Of a stretch of DNA of 64,000 nt, positions 1-7,721 are shown piece after piece. The stretch is from Polycladomyces subterraneus (GTDB taxonomy: Bacteria > Bacillota > Bacilli > Thermoactinomycetales > JIR-001): assembly GCF_030433435.1 (NCBI RefSeq), contig NZ_JANRHH010000014.1, positions 62,001 through 126,000 on the forward strand. Reading direction: 5' to 3'. The notes under the pieces are model-generated. The model did not search any database, was not told the origin of the DNA, and saw nothing but the letters and a program-made list of their open reading frames with translations. How positions within the stretch are numbered: position 1 is the stretch's first letter; each line of letters opens with the position of its first letter. A program made the translations under genes and the position numbers.

Positions 1-57
1 TCGAACCCGCGACCCCCGCCTTGGCAAGGCGGTGCTCTACCCCTGAGCCACTTCCGC
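1..57 (-). tRNA. tRNA-Gly (GCC), 3' end cut by window edge
   Basis: On the minus strand the tRNA starts at 57 with acceptor half GCGGAAG, followed by a D-arm with GGCTCAGGGGTAGAGC and an anticodon stem-loop CCGCC-TTGCCAA-GGCGG that presents the anticodon GCC. The T-loop GGTTCGA reaches the first base of the window, so the 3' acceptor half lies outside. It sits about 10 bases after the neighbouring tRNA-Phe, so the two are probably part of one tRNA cluster. Confidence 0.95.
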
Positions 58-66
58 TCATTGAGA

Positions 67-142
<76 letters not shown>

Positions 143-239
143 ACTGTCATCCGATTAAGTTCAACCGACGAGAATTATTTTATCACGCCCGTCCAGAGAA
201 ATCAACACCCTTTTTCAAAAAATCCGGGACCACGGCCAA

Positions 240-1175
240 TCAGGATGATCGTTGGTTTTCTCTCCAGTTGGGGCCATCCACGAAATACACGTCGACATAA
301 TGGCGAATCCGCTCCATAATCCGTTTGGCTTTCATCCGCTCCACACCGCCTTTGTGGGAATGGGCCAAATGATCCTCCAGCTCGTCCAACGACAGGTTGG
401 AGGTGTAAATGACAGGCAGTCCCTCGGCTACGCGATATTGCAAAACAGCCCCCAGCACCTCATCGCGAATCCACGGTGTCATCGTTTCCGCACCGATATC
501 GTCCAGAACCAACACGGACACTTTTTTGAGTGCATCCAATTTGTCCGCTACTGACCCTTCATTGATGGCATCGCGTAACTCCCGCATAAATTCAGGCACA
601 TACACCATCAAGGAATCCACATTGTAATTGACCAATTCCTGCGCAATCGCACCCGCGATCCGACTTTTGCCCACACCCAGCGGTCCATATAGATATAATC
701 CGCGGCGAGGCTTGCCATGAGCAAACTGACTGCAAAAATCGATGGCCGCCTCCAAAACCGGCATCCGTTTCTGACTCACATCGATGGATTCAAAGGTGGC
801 CGACAACACGTCTTGCGGGATATGATGACTGCGGATCAAACGGCTTCGTTTTTGCTGTTCTTGGTGAGCCTCCCACTTCTCACAAGGCGTCATCCGGAAA
901 TCAAGATATCCCGCATAAACGGTCAGCTCCGATCGGTGTCCCTGCACCAGGTTGGGGCACCGGTCCAACCCTGGACAACGGGAACAATGTTCCTGCTCCT
1001 GCACGTACTGGTGCAAACGTGACAAAGAACGGCGATATACTTCCATCGGGATATCTGGATGCTCTTGGGCGAATACTTGTAGAGAAGGGTGTGACAACAA
1101 GATCCGCAACTGTCGTTCCGGATCGGTATTCAACTGTTTTTTCCACTGACTGACGTATTTGTCAATCGAATTCAC
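240..1175 (-). CDS. dnaI: Primosomal protein DnaI (helicase loader)
   Basis: DnaI is the AAA+ ATPase that loads the replicative helicase DnaC onto DNA during initiation and restart, together with DnaB and DnaD. The 311-residue product has an N-terminal zinc-binding region (C64, C67, H80 and C98 are candidate ligands) and a C-terminal AAA+ domain with Walker A GPLGVGKS near 164-171 and Walker B VLVLDDIGAE near 218. The length matches B. subtilis DnaI. The start is GTG and overlaps the dnaB stop codon by four bases, so the two genes are translationally coupled. Gene order dnaB-dnaI is the usual Bacillales arrangement. Confidence 0.96.
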   Translation of the reverse strand: MNSIDKYVSQWKKQLNTDPERQLRILLSHPSLQVFAQEHPDIPMEVYRRSLSRLHQYVQEQEHCSRCPGLDRCPNLVQGHRSELTVYAGYLDFRMTPCEKWEAHQEQQKRSRLIRSHHIPQDVLSATFESIDVSQKRMPVLEAAIDFCSQFAHGKPRRGLYLYGPLGVGKSRIAGAIAQELVNYNVDSLMVYVPEFMRELRDAINEGSVADKLDALKKVSVLVLDDIGAETMTPWIRDEVLGAVLQYRVAEGLPVIYTSNLSLDELEDHLAHSHKGGVERMKAKRIMERIRHYVDVYFVDGPNWRENQRSS

Positions 1176-2656
1176 TGACGATTCCCCTTTTCACCGAGGC
1201 GTTTGCGCATCAGGGTCAGCTTCGCTTGGATTCGGGCCCGCTTTTCAGCCAGACTTTCCGCGCTTTCTCCGATAGACTGGGCATCATCCCGAGTTTGAGA
1301 AGCCTGTTGTTGGGCACGCTCCATCTGCATGGCCACCGCGTAGGGGAGCTTCTCTTCCCGGATCGCTTTGGTCCGTGGGCGTGACGAGGTGAGCCGACTG
1401 TTCTCCTGTTGTTTTTTCCACTCCCAATTCAACTCGCGGCGGGCGATTTCCATCGCTTCCCGAGCGGTCTGCACTTTTCTCCGCTTCCAATGACCAGCGA
1501 TTTTTTCCACCAAGGCTTTGGGCAGTTTGTAGTCATGCGTATACAATACGTATTCTAGCAGGACGTTGATCACCCCATGCGGCAAGCCATATTCATGCAT
1601 CAGACGGGCGACCAGTTCGACATCGGCATCAGGGATGCGCATTCCATCCTGAAAATACGACAGCAATTCCAAGGGTGACAGTTGCTCCAGTTCCCGGATA
1701 TGTTTCTCTTCTTCCGTCATGGCGTCAGGTGATTCCTCCGGTTCGGGTAAGGCCGCTTTTTCCCCTTCCTTTGAGAGCAACGCTTTCTTTTTAATCATGG
1801 GTGGTTCGCCGTACTGCAACCGGTATTCCTTTTTAACAAACTGGCGCAAGCGCTCAATATCGATCTTACCGCCCCTGGTGATATACGGATTTTGCAACGC
1901 CCGAAGCAAATCCGGATCACTCAGCCCGTACAGGAACCGGATCTCCTGAATTTGCCGCTTCACCTCGTCCGTCCACGCCTCATCCGGGATTACCGTTTTT
2001 AAACGGGAACGGATCATATCAAACGAAGCCTCATCCCAGTGAAACGGCGGGACTTGTCCATCCTTCACTTCTGATGGTTCCCGCTCCAACGGCAAAAACG
2101 ATTGGGTATCCGACTGTGCGGCCGCCACTTCAGAAGGAGACAAACATCCGAATACTTCTTGAAACGATTTGGTGACATTCACTCTTTCATCCGGTTCCCC
2201 AGTATCTCCTTCTCTGTTCAACAACTGCCGACGGAGCGCCAGATAGGAATCCTTACCCAAACGGTGATACAACGTAATACTCAGTACATCACTTTGAAAA
2301 AAACGCTCCGGTACCAATGGCGGCACCAGCTCGTACTCGATCCGGTGGGTCGTGTTTTCGCGCACTTCATACGTATTGAGCAGGCCCACACCTTCCAGCA
2401 AAAATCGATTTTCCAACAAATCCTGCCAAGAAACGGACAACAGATTCATCAGATACAAATGGGAATGGGCATCCGATCGACCAGCCCGATCCGGCGGTGC
2501 CTGATACGCTAAGGTGAGATACAGAGCGATGGCGGTCGAACCGACGATCGGTTGATACAGATGCAACAATCCGATGATATCCGCCAGATGAATGGGGCGG
2601 CGGGTTCGGCAGATCCATTCGTCGCGCGGTGTACACTGATTCCATAACATCGACAT
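1172..2656 (-). CDS. dnaB: Replication initiation and membrane attachment protein DnaB
   Basis: Firmicute DnaB is a DnaD-like primosome component that brings the helicase loader to oriC and tethers it at the membrane; it is unrelated to the E. coli DnaB helicase. The frame is open further upstream, but the start at 2656 is chosen because it has a G-rich ribosome site (GGGGGG) about eight bases before ATG and gives 494 residues, close to the family size. A DnaB/DnaD-type helical region in the C-terminal half (around 370-440, LSYFQDG...LIARLM-like segment, then WKRRKVQTAREAM) supports the call. The last codon overlaps the dnaI start. Confidence 0.93.
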   Translation of the reverse strand: MSMLWNQCTPRDEWICRTRRPIHLADIIGLLHLYQPIVGSTAIALYLTLAYQAPPDRAGRSDAHSHLYLMNLLSVSWQDLLENRFLLEGVGLLNTYEVRENTTHRIEYELVPPLVPERFFQSDVLSITLYHRLGKDSYLALRRQLLNREGDTGEPDERVNVTKSFQEVFGCLSPSEVAAAQSDTQSFLPLEREPSEVKDGQVPPFHWDEASFDMIRSRLKTVIPDEAWTDEVKRQIQEIRFLYGLSDPDLLRALQNPYITRGGKIDIERLRQFVKKEYRLQYGEPPMIKKKALLSKEGEKAALPEPEESPDAMTEEEKHIRELEQLSPLELLSYFQDGMRIPDADVELVARLMHEYGLPHGVINVLLEYVLYTHDYKLPKALVEKIAGHWKRRKVQTAREAMEIARRELNWEWKKQQENSRLTSSRPRTKAIREEKLPYAVAMQMERAQQQASQTRDDAQSIGESAESLAEKRARIQAKLTLMRKRLGEKGNRQ

Positions 2657-2757
2657 CCACCAAGCCCCCCGTCGCTTCGTCCAAAATCGTTCTCTTATTT
2701 TATCACAGGAAAACGAAAGCGACATAACCGCCACTGAACCACATCAGATCGACAAGA

Positions 2758-3222
2758 TCAGGATTTTCCCGTCCTGTTCAACAAATCCTCCAATTCCCGC
2801 ACAAATGCATCGATATCCTGAAATTGCCGGTAGACGGATGCGAACCGCACATATGCCACTTCGTCCACATCCACCAGCCGCTCCATGATCATCTCACCAA
2901 TCTCCTTAGTGGGAACTTCCGTTTCCCCCCGCTCGCGCAAAGTACGTTCGATCTCATCCACGAGCGCTTCCAGACGTTCCAGCGGCACATCACGCTTTTC
3001 ACAAGCGCGGAACAACCCCCGCAGGATTTTTTCCCTGCTAAATACCTCCCGTCCCCCGTCCTTCTTGATCACCATCAGTGGTTTTTCCTCCACAGTTTCA
3101 AAGGTGGTGAACCTCCTGCCGCACGCCTCACACTCGCGACGCCGACGGATCGATTTTCCCTCGTTGGCCGGACGGGAGTCCAGAACCCGGCTTCCCATGC
3201 TCCCGCAAAAAGGGCACCGCAT
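2758..3222 (-). CDS. nrdR: Transcriptional repressor NrdR
   Basis: NrdR senses ATP/dATP and represses ribonucleotide reductase genes. The 154-residue product has the full architecture: an N-terminal zinc ribbon (CPFCG at 3-7 and CEACGRRF further on) and an ATP-cone (residues about 49-139, starting [17 protein letters not shown]). The start at 3222 has the ribosome site GGGGAGG; the longer open frame upstream lacks one. It lies between gapB and dnaB as in B. subtilis, except that speD is missing between gapB and nrdR. Confidence 0.97.
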   Translation of the reverse strand: MRCPFCGSMGSRVLDSRPANEGKSIRRRRECEACGRRFTTFETVEEKPLMVIKKDGGREVFSREKILRGLFRACEKRDVPLERLEALVDEIERTLRERGETEVPTKEIGEMIMERLVDVDEVAYVRFASVYRQFQDIDAFVRELEDLLNRTGKS

Positions 3223-3292
3223 GCAACATTCCTCCCCATATTGGACCGTTGACTGTTTCGTATGTAAAGCGTTTGCCCAGTCCGTCGCTTTG

Positions 3293-3322
3293 ATAGTATT
3301 CCATCTTACAGGAAATTTGCAA
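3293..3322 (-). promoter_or_regulatory. Predicted SigA promoter of nrdR-dnaB-dnaI
   Basis: On the minus strand TTGCAA (3322-3317) and TACTAT (3298-3293) are separated by 18 bases, about 70 bases before the nrdR start. This is a plausible vegetative promoter for nrdR-dnaB-dnaI. Read by eye; start site not known. Confidence 0.55.
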
Positions 3323-3423
3323 CAGGAAATCGGTGTGGGACAAAAAGAAAGAACCGGCTGTGGGAGGCGTCTGCTCCTCTCCACTGGCCGGTCAACATGG
3401 CAAGATTGGCGGGGGATCCATTG

Positions 3424-4464
3424 TTAGACCGTAGCTTCTTGTCTCACTTTCGTTTCATGGTTCAAAAACGAACCAATATGCTTGACCAAATCGACCACTC
3501 GACAAGAGTAGCCCCATTCATTGTCGTACCACGCCAGCACTTTCACCTGCTTCTCGCTGATCACCATCGTCGAGAGCGCATCAATAATGGCCGAATGGTC
3601 GTTGCCGTTGAAGTCGGAGGAGACCAGCGGGAGTTCACAGTATTGGAGATATCCTTTCATTGTGGTTTCCGCCGCTTTTTTCAACACATGATTCACCTGT
3701 TCGACCGTGACCGGCACGTAAAGTTCGGCCACCAGATCCACCACCGACACGTTGGGCGTGGGGACGCGCAATGCCAACCCGTTCAGCTTGCCGTTCAGTT
3801 CGGGCAATACTTTGCCGATCGCTTTGGCTGCACCGGTTTTGGTCGGAATGATCGATTGAGCACAAGCACGGGCCCGGCGCAAATCCTTGTGCGGATTGTC
3901 CAGGTTTTTCTGATCGTTGGTATAGGCATGAACCGTCGTCACCAACCCGCTTTCGATACCGAACGCATCATGCAGTACTTTTACCACCGGCGCCAAGCAG
4001 TTGGTGGTGCAGGAAGCATTGGAGACGATATGGTGTTTCTCCGGATCGTAATCCCCTTCATTGACCCCCATGACAATGGTCACATCTTCGTTCTTGCCCG
4101 GAGCTGTGATCACCACTTTTTTCGCGCCCGCCTGCAAGTGCAGTCCGGCACCCTCCCGGTCGCGGAATTTGCCCGTCGCTTCCACCACCACATCCACACC
4201 CAGTTCCGCCCACGGCAACCGGGAAGGGTCACGATCACCCACCAGCTTCACTTTGTATCCGTTTACAATGATCCCGTCATCCACCGCGCGCACGTCGTCC
4301 GTCATCATGCCGTGCACGGTGTCGAACTTGACCAGATGGGCCAGTGTCTCCGCCGGATAGGTGGCGTTGATGGCCACAATTTCGATGTCAGGATCATGAA
4401 TCGCCTTGCGAAAAACCATTCGCCCGATCCGTCCGAATCCGTTGATTGCCATTTTTAGTGGCAT
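3424..4464 (-). CDS. gapB: Glyceraldehyde-3-phosphate dehydrogenase, gluconeogenic GapB type
   Basis: This enzyme interconverts glyceraldehyde 3-phosphate and 1,3-bisphosphoglycerate. The start at 4464 gives 346 residues and follows the ribosome site AAGGGG. The N-terminal Rossmann motif NGFGRIGR and the catalytic cysteine in SNASCTTNCLAP are intact. After the second strand the sequence reads AINATYPAETLAHL, lacking the aspartate of NAD-specific GapA enzymes, which is the pattern of NADP-linked GapB. Synteny with coaE and nrdR and CcpN-like operators in the promoter agree with a gluconeogenic role. Confidence 0.94.
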   Translation of the reverse strand: MPLKMAINGFGRIGRMVFRKAIHDPDIEIVAINATYPAETLAHLVKFDTVHGMMTDDVRAVDDGIIVNGYKVKLVGDRDPSRLPWAELGVDVVVEATGKFRDREGAGLHLQAGAKKVVITAPGKNEDVTIVMGVNEGDYDPEKHHIVSNASCTTNCLAPVVKVLHDAFGIESGLVTTVHAYTNDQKNLDNPHKDLRRARACAQSIIPTKTGAAKAIGKVLPELNGKLNGLALRVPTPNVSVVDLVAELYVPVTVEQVNHVLKKAAETTMKGYLQYCELPLVSSDFNGNDHSAIIDALSTMVISEKQVKVLAWYDNEWGYSCRVVDLVKHIGSFLNHETKVRQEATV

Positions 4465-4485
4465 AATAATTCCCCTTCCCGTCCT

Positions 4486-4496
4486 TTTATAACATA
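4486..4496 (-). promoter_or_regulatory. Second CcpN-like operator of gapB
   Basis: The minus strand reads TATGTTATAAA, which fits the remembered CcpN box TRTGHYATAYW at 10 of 11 positions (the Y is A). It lies about 8-18 bases downstream of the expected gapB transcription start. B. subtilis gapB is known to have two CcpN operators, one between the promoter hexamers and one just downstream. Confidence 0.5.
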
Positions 4497-4510
4497 CCAT
4501 TCCCTTATAT

Positions 4511-4538
4511 ATTATAATCAGTATGTCACATTTTGCAA
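4511..4538 (-). promoter_or_regulatory. gapB promoter with embedded CcpN operator
   Basis: TTGCAA (4538-4533) and a perfect TATAAT (4516-4511) are spaced by 16 bases on the minus strand. Inside the spacer, at 4530-4520, TGTGACATACT matches the CcpN consensus TRTGHYATAYW at all 11 positions. CcpN represses gapB and pckA under glycolytic conditions in B. subtilis; the same control is inferred here. Confidence 0.75.
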
Positions 4539-4655
4539 CGTGGAAAAAAAATAATCCTCGCCCTGATTTTGGCGGGAGGAGTTGATTGACATACGCGATA
4601 TGGATCAGATGCACACCACCCATAAATCGGGTGTTGGAAGTTTGAGTGTAGAAAG

Positions 4656-4697
4656 AAAAAGCGTGCCCGGATCGAAACGGATCGATCCAGGCACGCC
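4656..4697 (-). terminator. Rho-independent terminator after the lytic transglycosylase gene
   Basis: On the minus strand a long hairpin with arms GCGTGCC.GGATCGA and TCGATCCGGGCACGC is followed by TTTTT. It ends the coaE-transglycosylase transcript and separates it from the gapB promoter. Confidence 0.85.
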
Positions 4698-4732
4698 CCG
4701 ATTTGTGTCATACTATATGGAGCTTGTGCGGT

Positions 4733-5344
4733 TTATTCGGGTGCCAGCGGTCCGTAAATCGTCTTGTATTTCTCGTAGAAAAACATCACTCGTTGGATGT
4801 AATGGCGTGTTTCCCCATAGGGAATCTGTCGGACGTGCGCTTTGGTTCCATCCCATCTCCCCTGTTTGAGCCATTTTTGCACGTTGCCCGGCCCTGCATT
4901 GTATGCGGCGACCGCAGCCACCTTGTTTCCCTTGAATTCCCGGGTCAATCCGGCGATCCACCAAGAGCCGATATGTATGTTGATCGCGGGATCTTTCACG
5001 TTCTCGCGAAACGTCGGCGGAAATTTGCCGTGTTGAATGGCCCAATCCACTGTGCTGGGCATTAACTGCATCAATCCTTCGGCTCCTTTAACGGATCGCT
5101 TGTTGGGGTCAAATTTGCTCTCCACCCGAATAATGGCCATCACCAAAAACGGGTCGGCTCCGTTGACCTCAGAGCTGTAAAAAATCTGCTCCTCATATTT
5201 CAATGGGTACATCCAACGTACAAACAAGGGAAGTGCCACCAATAAGACTACTGCCACAGTCAAAAACGCGATCAGCATCGTCCGCTTGCGAGGCAGGGCA
5301 ACTAGCGCCGGTCGTAACCATTTTTTGAGTTTAGCAATTTCCAT
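4733..5344 (-). CDS. Membrane-anchored lytic transglycosylase (SLT/GH23 type)
   Basis: Predicted to cleave peptidoglycan glycan strands. The 203-residue product has one membrane segment (about 24-44) followed by a GH23 domain: catalytic glutamate in IRVESKFDP (about residue 73), then GLMQLMP and AAYNAGPGNV, the conserved SLT motifs. It overlaps the 3' end of coaE by 43 bases, so both are on one transcript. A similar small transglycosylase next to coaE occurs in other Bacillales. The ribosome site before the ATG is weak; no better start is seen. Confidence 0.92.
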   Translation of the reverse strand: MEIAKLKKWLRPALVALPRKRTMLIAFLTVAVVLLVALPLFVRWMYPLKYEEQIFYSSEVNGADPFLVMAIIRVESKFDPNKRSVKGAEGLMQLMPSTVDWAIQHGKFPPTFRENVKDPAINIHIGSWWIAGLTREFKGNKVAAVAAYNAGPGNVQKWLKQGRWDGTKAHVRQIPYGETRHYIQRVMFFYEKYKTIYGPLAPE

Positions 5345-5916
5345 ATTTGATCAACCTGTCTTTCCGTTTCTGCCAAGCTTCCTGAATTGTCAATCAAAAA
5401 GTCAGCAAAACGTTTTTTTACTTCAATGGGTAGCTGACTGGCAACCCGTCGCCTAGCCTCCTCTTCGCTCAGACCGTCCCTGGCCATCAGCCGTTGCAAT
5501 TGCAACGACTCCGGGACATATACCACGATAACTTTTTCGACTGATTTCGTCAAATTCCCTTCTATCAACAGCGGAGTGTCCCAAATGACGATACCGTCGG
5601 GATCGCATTTCCGACGCTGCTCCGTCAATTTTTGCATTCGTTCCACGATCAGGGGATGCAACAACCGGTTCAATGTTTCCCGCGCTTCGGCATTGCGAAA
5701 CACCCTTGCTCCCAGTGCCTGCCGATCCAATGTGCCGTCAGGGTGGAACACCTCTTCACCGAACCGGACACGAATCCGATGCCATCCTTCGGTGTGCGGT
5801 TCCACCACCTCACGCGCCACCTTGTCGGCATCGATGATATGTGCCCCCCGTTCAGCCAACATCCGGGAAACTGTACTTTTCCCCGTCGCAATCCCGCCGG
5901 TCAATCCGATAATCAC
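5302..5916 (-). CDS. coaE: Dephospho-CoA kinase
   Basis: Catalyses the last step of coenzyme A synthesis, phosphorylating dephospho-CoA with ATP. The 204-residue product starts with the P-loop GLTGGIATGKST (4-15), then has the CoA-kinase motifs DADKVAREV and WDTPLLIE. The start codon is GTG after the ribosome site GGGAGGGGAGG. Length and position upstream of gapB are as in B. subtilis (ytaG). Confidence 0.96.
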   Translation of the reverse strand: MIIGLTGGIATGKSTVSRMLAERGAHIIDADKVAREVVEPHTEGWHRIRVRFGEEVFHPDGTLDRQALGARVFRNAEARETLNRLLHPLIVERMQKLTEQRRKCDPDGIVIWDTPLLIEGNLTKSVEKVIVVYVPESLQLQRLMARDGLSEEEARRRVASQLPIEVKKRFADFLIDNSGSLAETERQVDQIWKLLNSKNGYDRR

Positions 5917-5944
5917 ATCCTCCCCTCCCTTTTAGACGATGCCT

Positions 5945-6148
5945 CGTGAATACTGTTCAATTGCATTCCCGGCTCGCTCCACATGCGCCCTGAAAAGAAG
6001 CAGGTTATGGCCGCTCCGAACCGGAACGCAGGACGCGGGCAAAGTACGCTTCGCTTAGAGGAAGTTACCCGCGATTTCATTCCGTGCTTACCCGGGTCTT
6101 CGCTCGGCCGGGAAAGTATTTGCTCCCTCACGGATTTACCAGACACGC
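5945..6148. repeat. Diverged short inverted-repeat element, copy A
   Basis: This intergenic stretch between coaE and ytaF shares two blocks with copy B at 55638-55754: a 25-base core (5968-5992, CCCGGCTYGCTCCACMTGCRCCCTG, three differences) and a right end (6109-6148) with CGGGAAAGTATT followed by ATTTACCAGACACGC. The right end abuts the ytaF stop codon. The left end is less clear than in copy B. Together they suggest a small non-coding mobile or repetitive element, about 200 bases here and 117 in copy B. Confidence 0.45.
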
Positions 6149-6149
6149 C

Positions 6150-6800
6150 CTAGTGAATCAGACGGAACAGGCCGATGGCAATCATCAGCAAACCGGGCAG
6201 GTACTCGATCGAAGACACCCATCTTTGTCCCGACACTTTCCATCCTGTCCGAATACCGGCCAACAGAAACAGCGCACTGGTTCCTGCGATCGCCAATGCG
6301 AGAGGGAACGGCGGATACCCCATCATCGCCGCTCCCAAACCGGCTCCAAAGGCGTCCAAGGAGAGCGCCAATCCCAACCACACGGCTTCCATGGGAGAAA
6401 TCACACCGGATCGGTCCACGTCAGCCGCCATCGGCGTCTTCAAAATCTGTACAACCAGTCCGAGCATCTGGATTTCAAAAGACAGTACGGTCTTGCCCAA
6501 TTCCGCTTGCTGACACGCAACCGGTTCCTCCTCCCGTTGTCCATTGTTGCGTAATGTCCATACGCCGATACCTATCAAAATGAGTGCACCAATTAACCGG
6601 CTCCAAAACGGGGAGAAACCGTGTGCGATCCAACGTCCCGCATGCAGGGAGAGAAGCATCAACCCGCCGGAGAAGCCTGCTATGACACCGACCGAAGCGA
6701 TCGGAATCCTCACTTTCCGCATTCCGTAGGTCATCCCGGCCACGAAACCGTCAAAGCTGACCGCGCAGGCCAGCAACCACATCGACAGGGTGGGCCACAC
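6150..6800 (-). CDS. ytaF: Sporulation membrane protein YtaF
   Basis: Member of the MntP/YtaF family of small polytopic membrane proteins; in B. subtilis ytaF is a SigF/SigE-era sporulation gene of unknown activity. A GTG start at 6800 is preferred over one ten codons upstream because it follows AAAGGGGAG at good spacing; it gives 216 residues. About six membrane segments are visible, with the repeated pattern ACAVSFDGFVAGMTYG (about 9-24) and LGLALSLDAFGAGLG in the second half, typical of the two-fold MntP-like repeat. It lies between coaE and mutM as in B. subtilis. Confidence 0.9.
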   Translation of the reverse strand: MWPTLSMWLLACAVSFDGFVAGMTYGMRKVRIPIASVGVIAGFSGGLMLLSLHAGRWIAHGFSPFWSRLIGALILIGIGVWTLRNNGQREEEPVACQQAELGKTVLSFEIQMLGLVVQILKTPMAADVDRSGVISPMEAVWLGLALSLDAFGAGLGAAMMGYPPFPLALAIAGTSALFLLAGIRTGWKVSGQRWVSSIEYLPGLLMIAIGLFRLIH

Positions 6801-6874
6801 TTTGCTCTCCCCTTTCTCATCGGACTCCACCCTATTTTATGTGGAAAGGGGAGCGGAAAGTGCTTATCCCGCAG

Positions 6875-7699
6875 TCACCGCTGACACTGCAGGCAAACGT
6901 GTGTACCTCGACCGGCGACGACCAGCCGCGTGATCGGTTCCCCGCAGCGAACACAGGGTTCGCCTTTCCGTCCGTATACCTGGATCTGCAGTTGAAACAT
7001 CCCCATCTCTCCCTTGGAGTTGACATACGATCGGACAGACGAGCCGCCCAACTTCACCGCCTCGGACAAGGTGGAGCGAATGCTTTCGTACAACCGCCTC
7101 TGTTCCTCTTCGGTCAACGCATTCGCCGGCCGCTCTGGATGCAGGCCGGCGGTAAACAACGCTTCATCGACATAGATGTTGCCCAAACCAACCACAAACT
7201 CTTGGTTGAGCAGCAGCGCTTTTAACTTGGTTTTGCGTCCGGCCAACCGCGCACGGAACACGTCCAACGTAAAGTCATCCGACAGCGGTTCCGGACCCAG
7301 TTTGTTGAGCGGGGGGTGTTGTTCCTCCTCACCCGCTGGATAAAGATGCATTGTACCGAACTGCCGCACGTCGCGGTACCGCAACTCCGTTTTGTCAGTA
7401 AAACGGAAAATCACATGCGTATGCTTTTCCACCGGCTCATCATGTTGCGCCAGCGAATACCTACCTTCCATGCGCAAATGGGAGACGAGCACCCAATCAC
7501 CGAAATAAATGCGCAGAAACTTGCCCCTGCGCCCCACACCGGTCACCGTAGTCCCGATCAACCGCTGGACAAACAGGTCGACATCTGGCGGTTCCTTTAC
7601 AATTTTGGGCAGGAAAACGGCAACCTCCGCCACCGTTTTCCCAACGATCAATTGCTCCAGCGTTCGTCTCACTGTCTCCACTTCGGGCAATTCCGGCAA
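6875..7699 (-). CDS. mutM: Formamidopyrimidine-DNA glycosylase (Fpg/MutM)
   Basis: Base-excision repair enzyme that removes 8-oxoguanine and cuts at abasic sites. The 274-residue product begins with the catalytic N-terminus PELPEVE (proline 2, glutamate 3), has the LVGLGNIYVDE-type helix-two-turn-helix element, and ends in a four-cysteine zinc finger (CVRCG...CLQCQR). The start codon is TTG after AGGAGGGG. It sits 22 bases downstream of polA, so the two repair genes are co-transcribed. Confidence 0.97.
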   Translation of the reverse strand: MPELPEVETVRRTLEQLIVGKTVAEVAVFLPKIVKEPPDVDLFVQRLIGTTVTGVGRRGKFLRIYFGDWVLVSHLRMEGRYSLAQHDEPVEKHTHVIFRFTDKTELRYRDVRQFGTMHLYPAGEEEQHPPLNKLGPEPLSDDFTLDVFRARLAGRKTKLKALLLNQEFVVGLGNIYVDEALFTAGLHPERPANALTEEEQRRLYESIRSTLSEAVKLGGSSVRSYVNSKGEMGMFQLQIQVYGRKGEPCVRCGEPITRLVVAGRGTHVCLQCQR

Positions 7700-7721
7700 C
7701 GTTCAACCCCTCCTGCGTCCA

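Noticed and set aside
5913-6146. 77-codon open frame on the minus strand between ytaF and coaE
   Set aside because: No ribosome site, and the sequence is the inverted-repeat element; the open frame looks accidental.
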